From the NCBI GenBank assembly GCA_947364595.1, contig CANATJ010000003.1, positions 1 to 47,964 on the forward strand: a DNA stretch of 47,964 nucleotides. The letters run 5' to 3'. A program made the translations under genes and the position numbers. Under the pieces are notes generated by a model, which did not search any database, had not been told where the DNA came from, and saw only the letters and a list, made by a program, of their open reading frames with translations. Position 1 is the stretch's first letter, and every line of letters starts with the position of its first letter. Positions 8,745 to 16,495 of this stretch are shown one piece after another. The stretch comes from an uncultured Bacillota bacterium. Its GTDB lineage: Bacteria > Bacillota_I > Bacilli_A > RF39 > UBA660.

Positions 8745-9140
8745 CTAAACATCCAACCCTATCCAAGATCCTATTTTACTAAAATCAAAATTGTTTAACA
8801 GTGCATAACAAGAAATTAAAATAGAAATTATTGATAGTGTAAAAGGAACTAATTGAAATTTGTACTTTACTTCTTCTTTAAAAACATTTTGTAAAGTTAA
8901 ATAATCTGAATAGGTGAGTGATATAACTTTAGATTTGATTTTTTTGTTTTTAAGGGATGATAATATTCTTTTAATTATAATAATATTTTCATCTATATTA
9001 TTGTTCATTTTTTTAGCAACTTCTTCAATGTTAACTTTTTCATCATTGCTTCGCAGATAAAAATAACATAACCAAGAACATGCCACATTATATTTATTGT
9101 TTTCTTTCCATAAATATTCATTTTCTTTTTTATAATCCAT
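8745..9140 (-). CDS. Hypothetical protein with C-terminal membrane segment, 131 aa
   Basis: I do not recognise this protein. Residues 1-95 are charged and helical with two cysteines near 21-25 (ACSWLC). A hydrophobic span around residues 97-117 (LVPFTLSIISILISCYALL) suggests a tail anchor. No ribosome site is seen before ATG 9140, but a TATAGT hexamer ends only about 9 bases upstream, so a leaderless message is possible. A GC-clamped hairpin lies 38 bases upstream at 9178-9209. The lack of a ribosome site makes this call less certain than its neighbours. Confidence 0.45.
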   Translation of the reverse strand: MDYKKENEYLWKENNKYNVACSWLCYFYLRSNDEKVNIEEVAKKMNNNIDENIIIIKRILSSLKNKKIKSKVISLTYSDYLTLQNVFKEEVKYKFQLVPFTLSIISILISCYALLNNFDFSKIGSWIGLDV

Positions 9141-9177
9141 AATAAATTTACTATAACACGTTTTAGAAAAATAATAA

Positions 9178-9209
9178 CCCCCTATTCATATATAAATTTA
9201 AAATAGGGG
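9178..9209. repeat. Inverted repeat with GC-rich clamp
   Basis: CCCCTATT (9179-9186) and AATAGGGG (9202-9209) form an 8-bp stem around a 15-base AT loop in otherwise almost GC-free DNA. Read on the minus strand it is followed by GGTTATTATTTTT, so it may be a terminator or leader hairpin before the gene that starts at 9140. Confidence 0.6.
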
Positions 9210-9458
9210 AATATAGTGGTTAATTTTAAGCCCAAAAACTTTTATTAGATGAATAGTTATTAATCTAAAATTAAATTAGAGCATCATAGAATATCAAATG
9301 TTTTATAAAATTAGTATTGATTAAATTAAAATTTAATATATATTAAAATAATTTTTAAATTCAATCTAAATAATTATATTATAGAATTATAATTAAACAA
9401 TAAGTATTAATTAAGAGAGTAGTAGTTGCAATATAAAAATAAATATCTTTTGTATAAT

Positions 9459-9489
9459 ATAAAAACTACCTATAAATAATAGATAGTTT
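9459..9489 (-). terminator. Intrinsic terminator of the HTH gene
   Basis: On the minus strand an 11-bp stem with one G-U wobble (AAACTATCTAT with ATAGGTAGTTT) and a 5-base loop is followed by TTATATT. It lies about 70 bases after the stop of the gene at 9559. Confidence 0.7.
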
Positions 9490-9505
9490 AAATTTCTATA
9501 ATAAG

Positions 9506-9553
9506 AAGTTAACATAATATATATTATCGGATTTTTAAGTTAACATAATATAT
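9506..9553. repeat. 17-bp direct repeat, two copies
   Basis: AAGTTAACATAATATAT occurs exactly at 9506-9522 and 9537-9553, 31 bases apart, directly behind the stop codon of the HTH gene and inside its 3' untranslated region. The spacer contains ATTATCGG. Confidence 0.75.
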
Positions 9554-9558
9554 TGTTA

Positions 9559-10341
9559 TTAATTACCAACTTTTCTAGATTGAATTTCTACAATTTTAGA
9601 TAATACTTCTGCAGCATTGTCTTCATTGATTTCAGTATATCCTAATTCTTTCATAGCTTGAATTTTAGCTGTATTAATTTCAAGTGTACGACTCATTTTA
9701 TTTTCAAGCTTTTGCTCAATTTGTGCTACAAAGCGTTTATGTGTAGCAGCAATTTTAGATTTACTAGCATTACCACTACGATATAAAGATAATGCTGAGA
9801 ATAAAACACTTTCGAAAATAAATTGATCTGTTTCATCATATACAAATTCATATGGTTTAGTATACCCTGCCGCTTTAGACATATATGCTAGGATATATTT
9901 AAGTTCTTTTGAACTTTGCATTGTTTGTAAAAAATGATACAAATATAATATAGAATTATATGCATTTTCATCTTTATCGTCGACTAATTGTTCCTTTAGT
10001 TCATCAACAATGTTATGTAATAATTCTTTTTGTTTACCAGCAAGTCCATTAAATATAATGTTAGTTCCATCGACTTCACTTTTATTTGTATTTTCAAACA
10101 AACTATTTATTCTAGCTTCTACATCCATTATATAATCTGTATCGACTTTAATGTCGTCAAGTTCGTCAGGAGATTTAATACCTAAAATATTAAGTAAAAT
10201 TACTTTTTTATCCTTTGGCCATTTATTTAAATCATCTAATTCTAGATAATTATATATCATTTGTCTAGACACTCCTAAACACTTTGCTAATTTAACTTTT
10301 GAAATTCCAAGTTCTCTTAAAATGTCATTTAATCTTTCCAT
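9559..10341 (-). CDS. HTH-domain protein of unknown function, 260 aa
   Basis: The first 55 residues form a Cro/C1-type helix-turn-helix (ISKVKLAKCLGVSRQMIYNY), so it should bind DNA. The rest, about 60-260, is a helical domain I do not recognise; it is charged and lacks membrane segments. It might be an effector, oligomerisation or partner-binding region. The gene is monocistronic, with a near-consensus promoter, an AGGAGGG ribosome site 10 bases before ATG 10341 and its own terminator, so it seems to be steadily expressed. No phage or plasmid genes lie nearby, which argues against a prophage repressor. Confidence 0.8.
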   Translation of the reverse strand: MERLNDILRELGISKVKLAKCLGVSRQMIYNYLELDDLNKWPKDKKVILLNILGIKSPDELDDIKVDTDYIMDVEARINSLFENTNKSEVDGTNIIFNGLAGKQKELLHNIVDELKEQLVDDKDENAYNSILYLYHFLQTMQSSKELKYILAYMSKAAGYTKPYEFVYDETDQFIFESVLFSALSLYRSGNASKSKIAATHKRFVAQIEQKLENKMSRTLEINTAKIQAMKELGYTEINEDNAAEVLSKIVEIQSRKVGN

Positions 10342-10366
10342 AAGTTCGTAACCCTCCTACTATTTC

Positions 10367-10395
10367 ATTTTAACCAAATAACCTTAAAATGTCAA
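10367..10395 (-). promoter_or_regulatory. Sigma-A type promoter of the HTH gene
   Basis: Minus strand: TTGACA (10390-10395), 17-base spacer, TAAAAT (10367-10372), directly before the AGGAGGG ribosome site. The -35 is a full consensus. Confidence 0.88.
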
Positions 10396-10429
10396 GTACG
10401 TTGTAAAGTAAAAAATATATAAGTTTTTA

Positions 10430-11527
10430 CTATTTAATAGGCTTTTCCTTATAAACTTCTTTAATAATTCCACCGCCTAAGCATTCATCACCATTATAAA
10501 ATACACAAGCTTGTCCAGGTGTTACAGCTTTAACACCTTGTGGATATGAAACAATTAAATTGCCATCATCTAATTTAGTAATTGATACATCATTATCTGG
10601 TTGACGATATCGGAATTTGGCTGTACATTTTAAAGGTAATTCATTAAGTAAATTAACATCTTCTACTATAGCAGCCACACTCATTAAATATTCATTACTA
10701 TCACCAATAGCAACATATAAAATGTTATTATCTAAATCCTTTTTAGCTACAAACATTCTTTCTTTAGTACCACCAATATTAAGTCCCCTTCTTTGACCAA
10801 TAGTATAATACATAAGACCAATGTGCTTTCCTAAAACTTTGCCAGTATTAATATCAACAATGTCACCTGGAGTATTAGGTAAATAATTTTCTAAAAATTT
10901 TGTAAAATTACGCTCTCCAATGAAACAAATACCTGTAGAGTCTTTTTTGTCAGCCGTGATTAAATCATATTCATGAGCAATCTTTCTAACTTCACTTTTA
11001 TTTAAATCACCAACAGGGAACAATACATTTTCAAGTTGTTTTTTAGAAACTTGTGATAAAAAGTATGTTTGATCTTTATTGCTATCAATACCACGGTATA
11101 ATTTTCCATCTACCATTCTAGCGTAATGACCAGTGGCAATATAATCGGCGCCAAGTTCTAATGCTTTTTTTGCAAACATATCAAATTTAATATATTTATT
11201 GCACATAATATCAGGGTTAGGAGTACGGCCTTTTTTTAGTTCGTCTAAAAAATACGTAAAAACATAATCCCAATATTCTTTTACAAAATCAACTCTATGA
11301 AGAGGAATATTTAACTTTTGACAAACTTTTAATGCATCATTATAATCTTGCTCTTGTGGACAAATATCATTATTATTTAAATTAGGATTACCTAAAAAAT
11401 CATTATTAATATCACTATCCCAATTACGCATGAAAAGTCCAATAACCTCATAACCTTGTTTTTGAAGTAAAATAGCCGCTACACTACTATCTACTCCCCC
11501 ACTCATACCTACTACAACTTTTGCCAT
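10430..11527 (-). CDS. mnmA: tRNA-specific 2-thiouridylase MnmA
   Basis: MnmA puts sulfur on U34 of Glu, Gln and Lys tRNAs, using ATP and a sulfur carrier. The 365-residue protein has the PP-loop GMSGGVDSS at residues 7-15, the catalytic cysteine C109 in [12 protein letters not shown], and the second cysteine C201 in [12 protein letters not shown]. The C-terminal beta-barrel ends with [16 protein letters not shown], as is usual. It has its own TATAAT (11553-11558) and AGAGGAAA ribosome site. It follows spoIIM on the same strand, but a terminator between them suggests separate transcripts. Confidence 0.96.
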   Translation of the reverse strand: MAKVVVGMSGGVDSSVAAILLQKQGYEVIGLFMRNWDSDINNDFLGNPNLNNNDICPQEQDYNDALKVCQKLNIPLHRVDFVKEYWDYVFTYFLDELKKGRTPNPDIMCNKYIKFDMFAKKALELGADYIATGHYARMVDGKLYRGIDSNKDQTYFLSQVSKKQLENVLFPVGDLNKSEVRKIAHEYDLITADKKDSTGICFIGERNFTKFLENYLPNTPGDIVDINTGKVLGKHIGLMYYTIGQRRGLNIGGTKERMFVAKKDLDNNILYVAIGDSNEYLMSVAAIVEDVNLLNELPLKCTAKFRYRQPDNDVSITKLDDGNLIVSYPQGVKAVTPGQACVFYNGDECLGGGIIKEVYKEKPIK

Positions 11528-11560
11528 ATATATTTCCTCTTTTCTAAGTACTATTATACA

Positions 11561-11588
11561 AAAAAAATAATAGAAAATCTATTATTTT
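11561..11588 (-). terminator. Intrinsic terminator after spoIIM
   Basis: Minus strand: an 11-bp stem (AAAATAATAGA with TCTATTATTTT) and 3-base loop run into a T-tract (A-run 11561-11567 on the plus strand). The stop codon of spoIIM is in the first arm, and the -35 region of mnmA overlaps the hairpin. Confidence 0.8.
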
Positions 11589-12211
11589 ATAATAGTAGTT
11601 AAAATTTTCATAACATTTGGAAGTAAGTAAACTTCGTAAATACTAGTTAAGAACAAAATAATTAGTGAAAATATTAAAATAAAACAGTACCTATTCATAA
11701 TATATTTAAAATTTAAAGTTTTTTTGCCGGTAATAGAACTAATTAACTTAAAAGATACAATTAAGGCATATGCTGAAAGCAAAATATAAACCATTATATT
11801 AATTATATGATGCGGAACTACGTAACCAAATGCAATTAATATACCTTTAAATTTAAAATTTAAAATAATACTGCCAATAGAAAATCCTATAACAAATGCT
11901 TTTATAAATAAAAATAATAAAATTAAAATAAATCCAATAATGGATATTCCAAGAACCCATATAAGAAAGGCAAAACCTAAAGTGAAAATTAAAGTGTTTA
12001 TTAAAGATACATTGTATTCAAGTTTACCATTATATACATTATTTAGAAATCCATTCAAATAATCGGCAACCATTTTTTTATCATCACTTTTTAAGATAGA
12101 CGCGAATAAAGCTCCAGCTGCTATTCCAACCCCTACAATAATTAAAAGAAAAACAAATAAATTTTTATTAATGCGAATTTTACTTTTTAACTTGTCCATA
12201 TATTTTTTCAT
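11582..12211 (-). CDS. spoIIM: Stage II sporulation protein M (SpoIIM)
   Basis: SpoIIM belongs with SpoIID and SpoIIP in the complex that drives engulfment of the forespore by the mother cell. The 209-residue product has a cytoplasmic basic start, a first membrane helix (LFVFLLIIVGVGIAAGALFA), an outer loop, then several helices including FLFIKAFVIGFSIG and the AFGYVVPHHIINI segment that marks the SpoIIM/DUF95 family. I prefer ATG 12211, spaced 6 bases from AGAGGG; the ATG at 12217 abuts that site. It is not with other sporulation genes, but spoIVB is only 1.2 kb away. Confidence 0.85.
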   Translation of the reverse strand: MKKYMDKLKSKIRINKNLFVFLLIIVGVGIAAGALFASILKSDDKKMVADYLNGFLNNVYNGKLEYNVSLINTLIFTLGFAFLIWVLGISIIGFILILLFLFIKAFVIGFSIGSIILNFKFKGILIAFGYVVPHHIINIMVYILLSAYALIVSFKLISSITGKKTLNFKYIMNRYCFILIFSLIILFLTSIYEVYLLPNVMKILTTIIK

Positions 12212-12253
12212 GTTCATCCCTCTATCAAATTATATTAATTTTAAAATAATTTA

Positions 12254-12282
12254 TTCCAAAAAAATCAAAAATATATTATAAT
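12254..12282 (+). promoter_or_regulatory. Candidate promoter of the 28-aa gene
   Basis: TATAAT at 12277-12282 is a full -10, 19 bases before the start codon, with a weak TTCCAA at 12254-12259 spaced 17 bases. The region is shared with the divergent spoIIM gene. Confidence 0.5.
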
Positions 12283-12301
12283 GTTTACTAGAGGTGATAA
12301 A

Positions 12302-12388
12302 ATGAATCCGAAATTTCAAAAAATTACAATATGGATTATGCTTATTGTAATAATCGCATTCTTTATAGTAAGTTTGTTCTGGCATTAA
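12302..12388 (+). CDS. 28-aa membrane miniprotein, DUF4044/Prli42-like
   Basis: This very short gene codes for 28 residues: a polar start (MNPKFQKITI), one hydrophobic helix (WIMLIVIIAFFIVSLF) and a two-residue tail. It has a strong ribosome site (AGAGGTGAT) at good spacing, a TATAAT upstream and a hairpin behind it, so it looks like a real gene and not chance. The pattern of a basic FQK start with a following LMLI-type helix recalls DUF4044, the family of Listeria Prli42, which tethers the stressosome to the membrane. That match is from memory of the family pattern and is tentative. No stressosome genes are visible nearby. Confidence 0.6.
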   Translation: MNPKFQKITIWIMLIVIIAFFIVSLFWH

Positions 12389-12395
12389 AAATAAA

Positions 12396-12425
12396 AAACA
12401 AAAAGCCCTTTTAGGACTTTTTTTA
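12396..12425. terminator. Hairpin between the 28-aa gene and the SGNH gene
   Basis: On the minus strand AAAAGTCC pairs with GGGCTTTT (one G-U wobble) and is followed by a T-run, ending the SGNH gene. Read on the plus strand the stem has one C-A mismatch but also ends in seven T, so it may serve both genes. Confidence 0.7.
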
Positions 12426-13307
12426 AGTATAATTAACGCAATGGTTAGCGATATAATCTATAATTTTTTGATCAGTATCAGTATCATAATGTAATCCATC
12501 TGGCAAATAAAATGAAAGTGAATGATAAGAATCACAAATAGATAAATTATTTAAATCTTTTTTCTCAATTAAACTGTTCATAACTGCATTAAAATTTCTA
12601 ATTTTTCTATTATTTCTTTTGTTGCCATACCACTTACTATCTATAGTTTTTTCGTCAACTGGATTAACAGCTAAGGCATAAAACTTTATATTTGGATATT
12701 TAAGCGCTAAATTTTTATAATAATTGAAATAGTTGCCAGCAATATTTTCAACACTACTAGTACTATTTAAATCATTAACGCCTAAATTAACAACAACATG
12801 ATAATTATAATTTTCATCTATATTATTTAATTTGTTTTCTAACTTACCTAAAGCATAATTTTCAAGCCAATCTATTTTAGCTCCACTTTTTGCTATAAAG
12901 CTTAAATTGTTTGGGATATTTAACTTATCTTTTTTGTTTTCAATAAACTCCATTCTTGAATCACCAACGACAATTATTTTATTGTCAAAAATAGGAACCA
13001 TTTCATGTTCATTTAATGTTGATAAAGGACTTAATGTCAAATTTTGAATGTATCTACTTGAACAAGAATCATATTTACTAGAATTAATAAAACTTATAAA
13101 AATAAAAATCCAAAAACAAATAAACATTATAAAAAAACTATTTAAATAAATTTTATTAAAAAAATTATTACTTTTAAAATGCTTTTCTTTTATAAAAAAT
13201 ATACAAAGAGCTAGAATAAAAAACAACACAAAAGCGCACAAAATATTTAAATACTTCGCGCGAGTGATATAAAACCAAATACTTTCTTCGCATATTTTTA
13301 AAGTCAC
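12423..13307 (-). CDS. Membrane-anchored SGNH/GDSL-type hydrolase
   Basis: Two N-terminal membrane helices (about 20-40 and 55-75) are followed by an extracytoplasmic SGNH esterase-like domain. Visible blocks are VVGDSRMEF with nucleophile S117, SG at 141-142, GVND with N178, and DGLH with the D270/H273 pair. This family often removes or adds acetyl groups on surface glycans, but the substrate here is unknown. The only usable start is GTG 13307, with GGTGAT just before it. The gene is divergent from spoIVB and is close to the glycan locus. Confidence 0.8.
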   Translation of the reverse strand: MTLKICEESIWFYITRAKYLNILCAFVLFFILALCIFFIKEKHFKSNNFFNKIYLNSFFIMFICFWIFIFISFINSSKYDSCSSRYIQNLTLSPLSTLNEHEMVPIFDNKIIVVGDSRMEFIENKKDKLNIPNNLSFIAKSGAKIDWLENYALGKLENKLNNIDENYNYHVVVNLGVNDLNSTSSVENIAGNYFNYYKNLALKYPNIKFYALAVNPVDEKTIDSKWYGNKRNNRKIRNFNAVMNSLIEKKDLNNLSICDSYHSLSFYLPDGLHYDTDTDQKIIDYIANHCVNYT

Positions 13308-13445
13308 AAAATCACCATTAATTATAGTATCATATTTTATATTGTTTTTAAAGTCATTAATAATATTTCCATTAAATTCTATATTTAAAAGTTAATATTA
13401 TATACATAATAATAATGTAGTCTGAATTTTATGGGAGATGATATA

Positions 13446-14438
13446 ATGTTTTTTAAAAATTTTAAAAAAACAATCATCATGCTTCTTTTTACATTTATTA
13501 TTATACCAACAAATGCTTTTGCCTATTCTAATCAATTAATACCTGGTGGGGAAAATATTGGAATATCATTAAATTCAAAAGGTATTTTAATTGTTGGAAC
13601 TTACGAAGTAAATAATGAATCACCCGCAAGTGATGCTGGATTAAAAACTGGTGATACAATAATCAAAGTAAACGACAATAAAGTAAATAACATCGAAGAA
13701 ATGGCCAGCAAAATAAATAATGCAACAGATTCAAGTATAAAAATAACATATATGCGAAACAAAAGTGAAAAAAACACTAATTTAAAATTATATAAAGATG
13801 AAAACAATGTATATAAAACTGGTCTTTATGTAAAAGATAGTGTTACGGGAATTGGTACATTAACATTTATAGATCCTGAGACTAGAAAATTTGGAGCTTT
13901 GGGACATGAAATTCAAGAACAAACTACTGGTAAAGTTTTGGAAATAAAAGACGGAAAAATTTTTGATTCAAATGTAACTGGTGTTATCCCAAGTTCTGAC
14001 GGAAATCCTGGTGAAAAAAAAGCAGAATATAACGCAAATGAAGTAAAAGGTTTAGTAAATGAAAATACTACTCAAGGTATTTTTGGTGATTATACTAGAC
14101 AATTACCTGACAAAAAGACATATAAAGTTGCTACAAATGATGATATTAAATTAGGCGAAGCTAAAATTCAAACTGTTTTAAGCGGTAATGAAATAAAAGA
14201 ATTCAAAATTAAAATAACTAAAATAAATAAAGAAAAGCAAAAAAACAAAAATTTTATTTTTGAAATAACTGACAAAAATTTATTAGATAAAACCAACGGT
14301 ATAATTCAAGGAATGAGCGGATCACCAATCATACAAGGAGATTATATAATTGGTGCCGTGACACATGTTGTAGTAAATAATCCGCATAAAGGATATGGTA
14401 TATTTATAACTAATATGTTAGAAGAAGCCGAAAATTAA
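13446..14438 (+). CDS. spoIVB: SpoIVB serine peptidase (S55), sporulation signalling
   Basis: SpoIVB is secreted from the forespore and cleaves SpoIVFA, which starts pro-sigma-K processing in the mother cell. The 330-residue product has a signal peptide (about 1-26, ending NAFA), a PDZ domain (about 35-115) and an S55 peptidase domain. The catalytic residues are in place: H154 (ALGHEI), D276 (EITDKNLL) and S291 (GMSGSP); the D-to-S spacing of 15 equals that in B. subtilis. ATG 13446 follows GGGAGATGAT. Unlike in Bacillus, recN and spo0A are not beside it. This is the clearest sign that the organism is an endospore former or descends from one. Confidence 0.95.
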   Translation: MFFKNFKKTIIMLLFTFIIIPTNAFAYSNQLIPGGENIGISLNSKGILIVGTYEVNNESPASDAGLKTGDTIIKVNDNKVNNIEEMASKINNATDSSIKITYMRNKSEKNTNLKLYKDENNVYKTGLYVKDSVTGIGTLTFIDPETRKFGALGHEIQEQTTGKVLEIKDGKIFDSNVTGVIPSSDGNPGEKKAEYNANEVKGLVNENTTQGIFGDYTRQLPDKKTYKVATNDDIKLGEAKIQTVLSGNEIKEFKIKITKINKEKQKNKNFIFEITDKNLLDKTNGIIQGMSGSPIIQGDYIIGAVTHVVVNNPHKGYGIFITNMLEEAEN

Positions 14439-14466
14439 AAAGAGGATCAATCCTCTTTTATTTTTT
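14437..14466 (+). terminator. Intrinsic terminator after spoIVB
   Basis: A 10-bp stem (AAAAGAGGAT with ATCCTCTTTT) with a 2-base apparent loop starts at the stop codon and ends in TATTTTTT. Confidence 0.85.
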
Positions 14467-14495
14467 GCTTTTACAAAGCAAATTTCTAATATATT

Positions 14496-14518
14496 AAAAA
14501 AGCGCTAAAAAGCACTTT
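14496..14518 (-). terminator. Intrinsic terminator after the GtrB-like gene
   Basis: Minus strand: AAAGTGCT pairs with AGCGCTTT (one wobble) around TTTT and is followed by TTT. It overlaps the stop codon of the gene at 14517. Confidence 0.8.
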
Positions 14519-15458
14519 ATTTGTTTTTTAAATCTTCCTCTGTTTCGGCCACAATATAAATAGGACGTTTTTTAACTTCTAAATAAGTTTTAGATAAATA
14601 TTGGCCAATAATACCTGTACAAAGAAGTTGAACACCACCTATAAAAAACATAATGCACACCATGCTAGGCCATCCACTAGTAGGATCACCAAATATTAAT
14701 GTTCTAACAACAATTAAGGCAATCAATATAAAGGCAATAAAGCAAAATAAGATTCCCATGATAGATGCGATTGAAAGTGGAAGCGTTGAAAACGCTACAA
14801 TACTTTCTAAAGAATATAAGAACAACTTAAAAAATGACCATTTAGTAGTTCCGGCTGCTCTTTCTATATTCTCATAAGAAAGCCACTTAGTCCTATATCC
14901 AACCCATGAAAATATACCTTTAGAAAAACGATTATATTCAGTTAACTCTAAAACAGAGTTTACCATTTTACGAGTCATAAGTCTAAAATCACGAGCGCCA
15001 TCAGTTATTTCTGTTTTTGATATTTTATTAATAATTTTATAGTACATTTTTGCAAAAAAACTTCTAATAACAGGTTCTCCTTTACGAGATACTCTTCTAG
15101 TGGCTACACTATCATACTCTCCTGTTTGTAAAATCTCATACATTTCTTGTAATAATGCTGGTGGATCTTGTAAATCTGCATCCATAATAGCCACATAGTC
15201 TCCAGTAGATGCTTTTAATCCAGCATACATGGCAGCTTCTTTACCAAAATTTCTAGAAAACGAAATATATCTAACATTTTTGTTTGAAGATAATTTTCTC
15301 ATTAATTCAAGTGTTTTATCACTGCTTCCGTCATTAACGAAAATTATTTCAAATTCAACATTATTCATGTCTTTTTGGACTTTTAATATTTCTTTATGAA
15401 AAATTTCAATTACTTCTTGTTCGTTAAAACAAGGTACTACTAATGAAATTTTTTCCAT
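14517..15458 (-). CDS. GtrB-like polyprenyl-phosphate glycosyltransferase (GT2)
   Basis: The 313-residue enzyme probably moves a sugar from a nucleotide to undecaprenyl phosphate on the inner face of the membrane, giving a donor for later extracytoplasmic glycosylation. The GT2 fold has VNDGSSD (41-47), SRNFGKEAA, the metal-binding D93-A-D95 (MDADLQDP), and the GARDFRLM and GYRTKW blocks typical of DPM1/GtrB proteins. Two membrane helices at the C-terminus (about 225-250 and 265-290) match GtrB. ATG 15458 follows AGAGGTGA. It is the last gene of the glycan locus on this strand and has its own promoter and terminator. No GtrA-type flippase is next to it. Confidence 0.9.
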   Translation of the reverse strand: MEKISLVVPCFNEQEVIEIFHKEILKVQKDMNNVEFEIIFVNDGSSDKTLELMRKLSSNKNVRYISFSRNFGKEAAMYAGLKASTGDYVAIMDADLQDPPALLQEMYEILQTGEYDSVATRRVSRKGEPVIRSFFAKMYYKIINKISKTEITDGARDFRLMTRKMVNSVLELTEYNRFSKGIFSWVGYRTKWLSYENIERAAGTTKWSFFKLFLYSLESIVAFSTLPLSIASIMGILFCFIAFILIALIVVRTLIFGDPTSGWPSMVCIMFFIGGVQLLCTGIIGQYLSKTYLEVKKRPIYIVAETEEDLKNK

Positions 15459-15483
15459 ACTCTTCACCTCTTAACAAAAAATT

Positions 15484-15512
15484 ATTTTAACACAATCTAT
15501 ATTAATTGTCTA
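15484..15512 (-). promoter_or_regulatory. Promoter of the GtrB-like gene
   Basis: Minus strand: TAGACA (15507-15512), 17-base spacer, TAAAAT (15484-15489), with a TGN extension before the -10 (TGTTAAAAT). Confidence 0.82.
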
Positions 15513-15527
15513 ATTAACTTTTTAAAA

Positions 15528-16487
15528 TTACTTATTGTTTTTAATATATAAAATTTTAGCAAAAAACTTATTAAAAAATCTAATATATATACCTTTAATT
15601 GTTTTATTTAAATATTTATTTTTTTTGTAATTTGGAAAATTTGATTTTATATTATTTAAGGCTTCATTAACGGCCATATTATAATCACTTTTACTAAAAT
15701 TTGTAGCTTGCTTTAAAAAAGTGGCCAAAAGATATCTACAATAACAATATTCAATTTCATCTTTATATTCATCATAAAAACCTTTTTCCTTATAAAAATC
15801 AATTATTCCATTCCAGTTATTAATATAATTATAAAGCCTTTTATCAAATGTTTTTGTAATGGCACCTTCCCTTTGAACATAATTAATAAGAGGTTTTTTA
15901 ACCGTGCCAATAGTATTTATATATGGAAATAAACGATACAAAAATTCTACGTCTTCATACCAAACGTTTTTCTTGAACAAAACTCCACTATCAAACAATT
16001 CTCTTTTATAAATTTTGTTCCATGCTGCAGGATAAATATTAATCATTTGTTTTTTTATCTCATTTTTATTCATTAAATCAGTTTCTACTAGTGAAGAGAC
16101 ACATTTAGATTCATTATCACTAATATAGTTTATATCACAAACAACAACATCAAAATTACTTTTTATAGCTTTTTGATATAAATCTTTAAACATATTTAAA
16201 TTGGCATAATCATCACCATCAATGAATCCAATATATTTCCCATGACATTTAGATATCCCAAAATTACGGGCGTCACTAAGACCACCATTTGGTTTAGTAT
16301 AAGAAAACACCTTTTGAGGAAAACTTTGAACATACTTATCAATAATTTTTTGACTATTGTCTTTAGTTCCATCATTAATAACAACAATTTCAATATCATC
16401 AAGAGTTTGATAAACCAAACTGTTTAAGCATTTATCTAAATATTTTTCTACGTTATATACAGGTACAACAACACTTACCTTCGGCAT
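15528..16487 (-). CDS. Glycosyltransferase family 2, 319 aa
   Basis: A cytoplasmic GT2 enzyme that should add one sugar to the lipid-linked repeat unit. It begins with VSVVVPVYNVEKYLDKCLNS, followed by VINDGTKD, GGLSDARN and the metal site FIDGDDY; the middle has an AAWNKIYKR segment and acid-rich WYEDVEF typical of EpsJ/WcaA-type enzymes. The C-terminus has the FPNYKKNKYL motif shared with the two other GT2 genes of this locus and a basic, hydrophobic end that may sit on the membrane. ATG 16487 follows GAGG, which overlaps the end of the gene before it. It is the last gene of its unit. The sugar is unknown. Confidence 0.9.
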   Translation of the reverse strand: MPKVSVVVPVYNVEKYLDKCLNSLVYQTLDDIEIVVINDGTKDNSQKIIDKYVQSFPQKVFSYTKPNGGLSDARNFGISKCHGKYIGFIDGDDYANLNMFKDLYQKAIKSNFDVVVCDINYISDNESKCVSSLVETDLMNKNEIKKQMINIYPAAWNKIYKRELFDSGVLFKKNVWYEDVEFLYRLFPYINTIGTVKKPLINYVQREGAITKTFDKRLYNYINNWNGIIDFYKEKGFYDEYKDEIEYCYCRYLLATFLKQATNFSKSDYNMAVNEALNNIKSNFPNYKKNKYLNKTIKGIYIRFFNKFFAKILYIKNNK

Positions 16488-16495
16488 AATAATCC

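Larger units (their letters stand above)
9141..9558. other. Gene-free AT-rich stretch
   Basis: This is the only stretch above 300 bases without a gene. It holds a GC-clamped hairpin (9178-9209), a minus-strand terminator for the HTH gene (9459-9489) and a pair of 17-bp direct repeats (9506-9522 and 9537-9553). The remainder, 9215-9450, is extremely AT-rich and I see no gene, tRNA or element end in it. Confidence 0.7.

Noticed and set aside
9453-9458. TATAAT on the plus strand as the promoter of a small RNA
   Set aside because: There is no usable -35 at 16-18 bases, and the sequence is the T-tract of the minus-strand terminator of the HTH gene.
12423-13307. An ATG start for the SGNH hydrolase
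   Set aside because: The first in-frame ATG would cut off the first membrane helix and lacks a ribosome site; GTG 13307 has GGTGAT before it.
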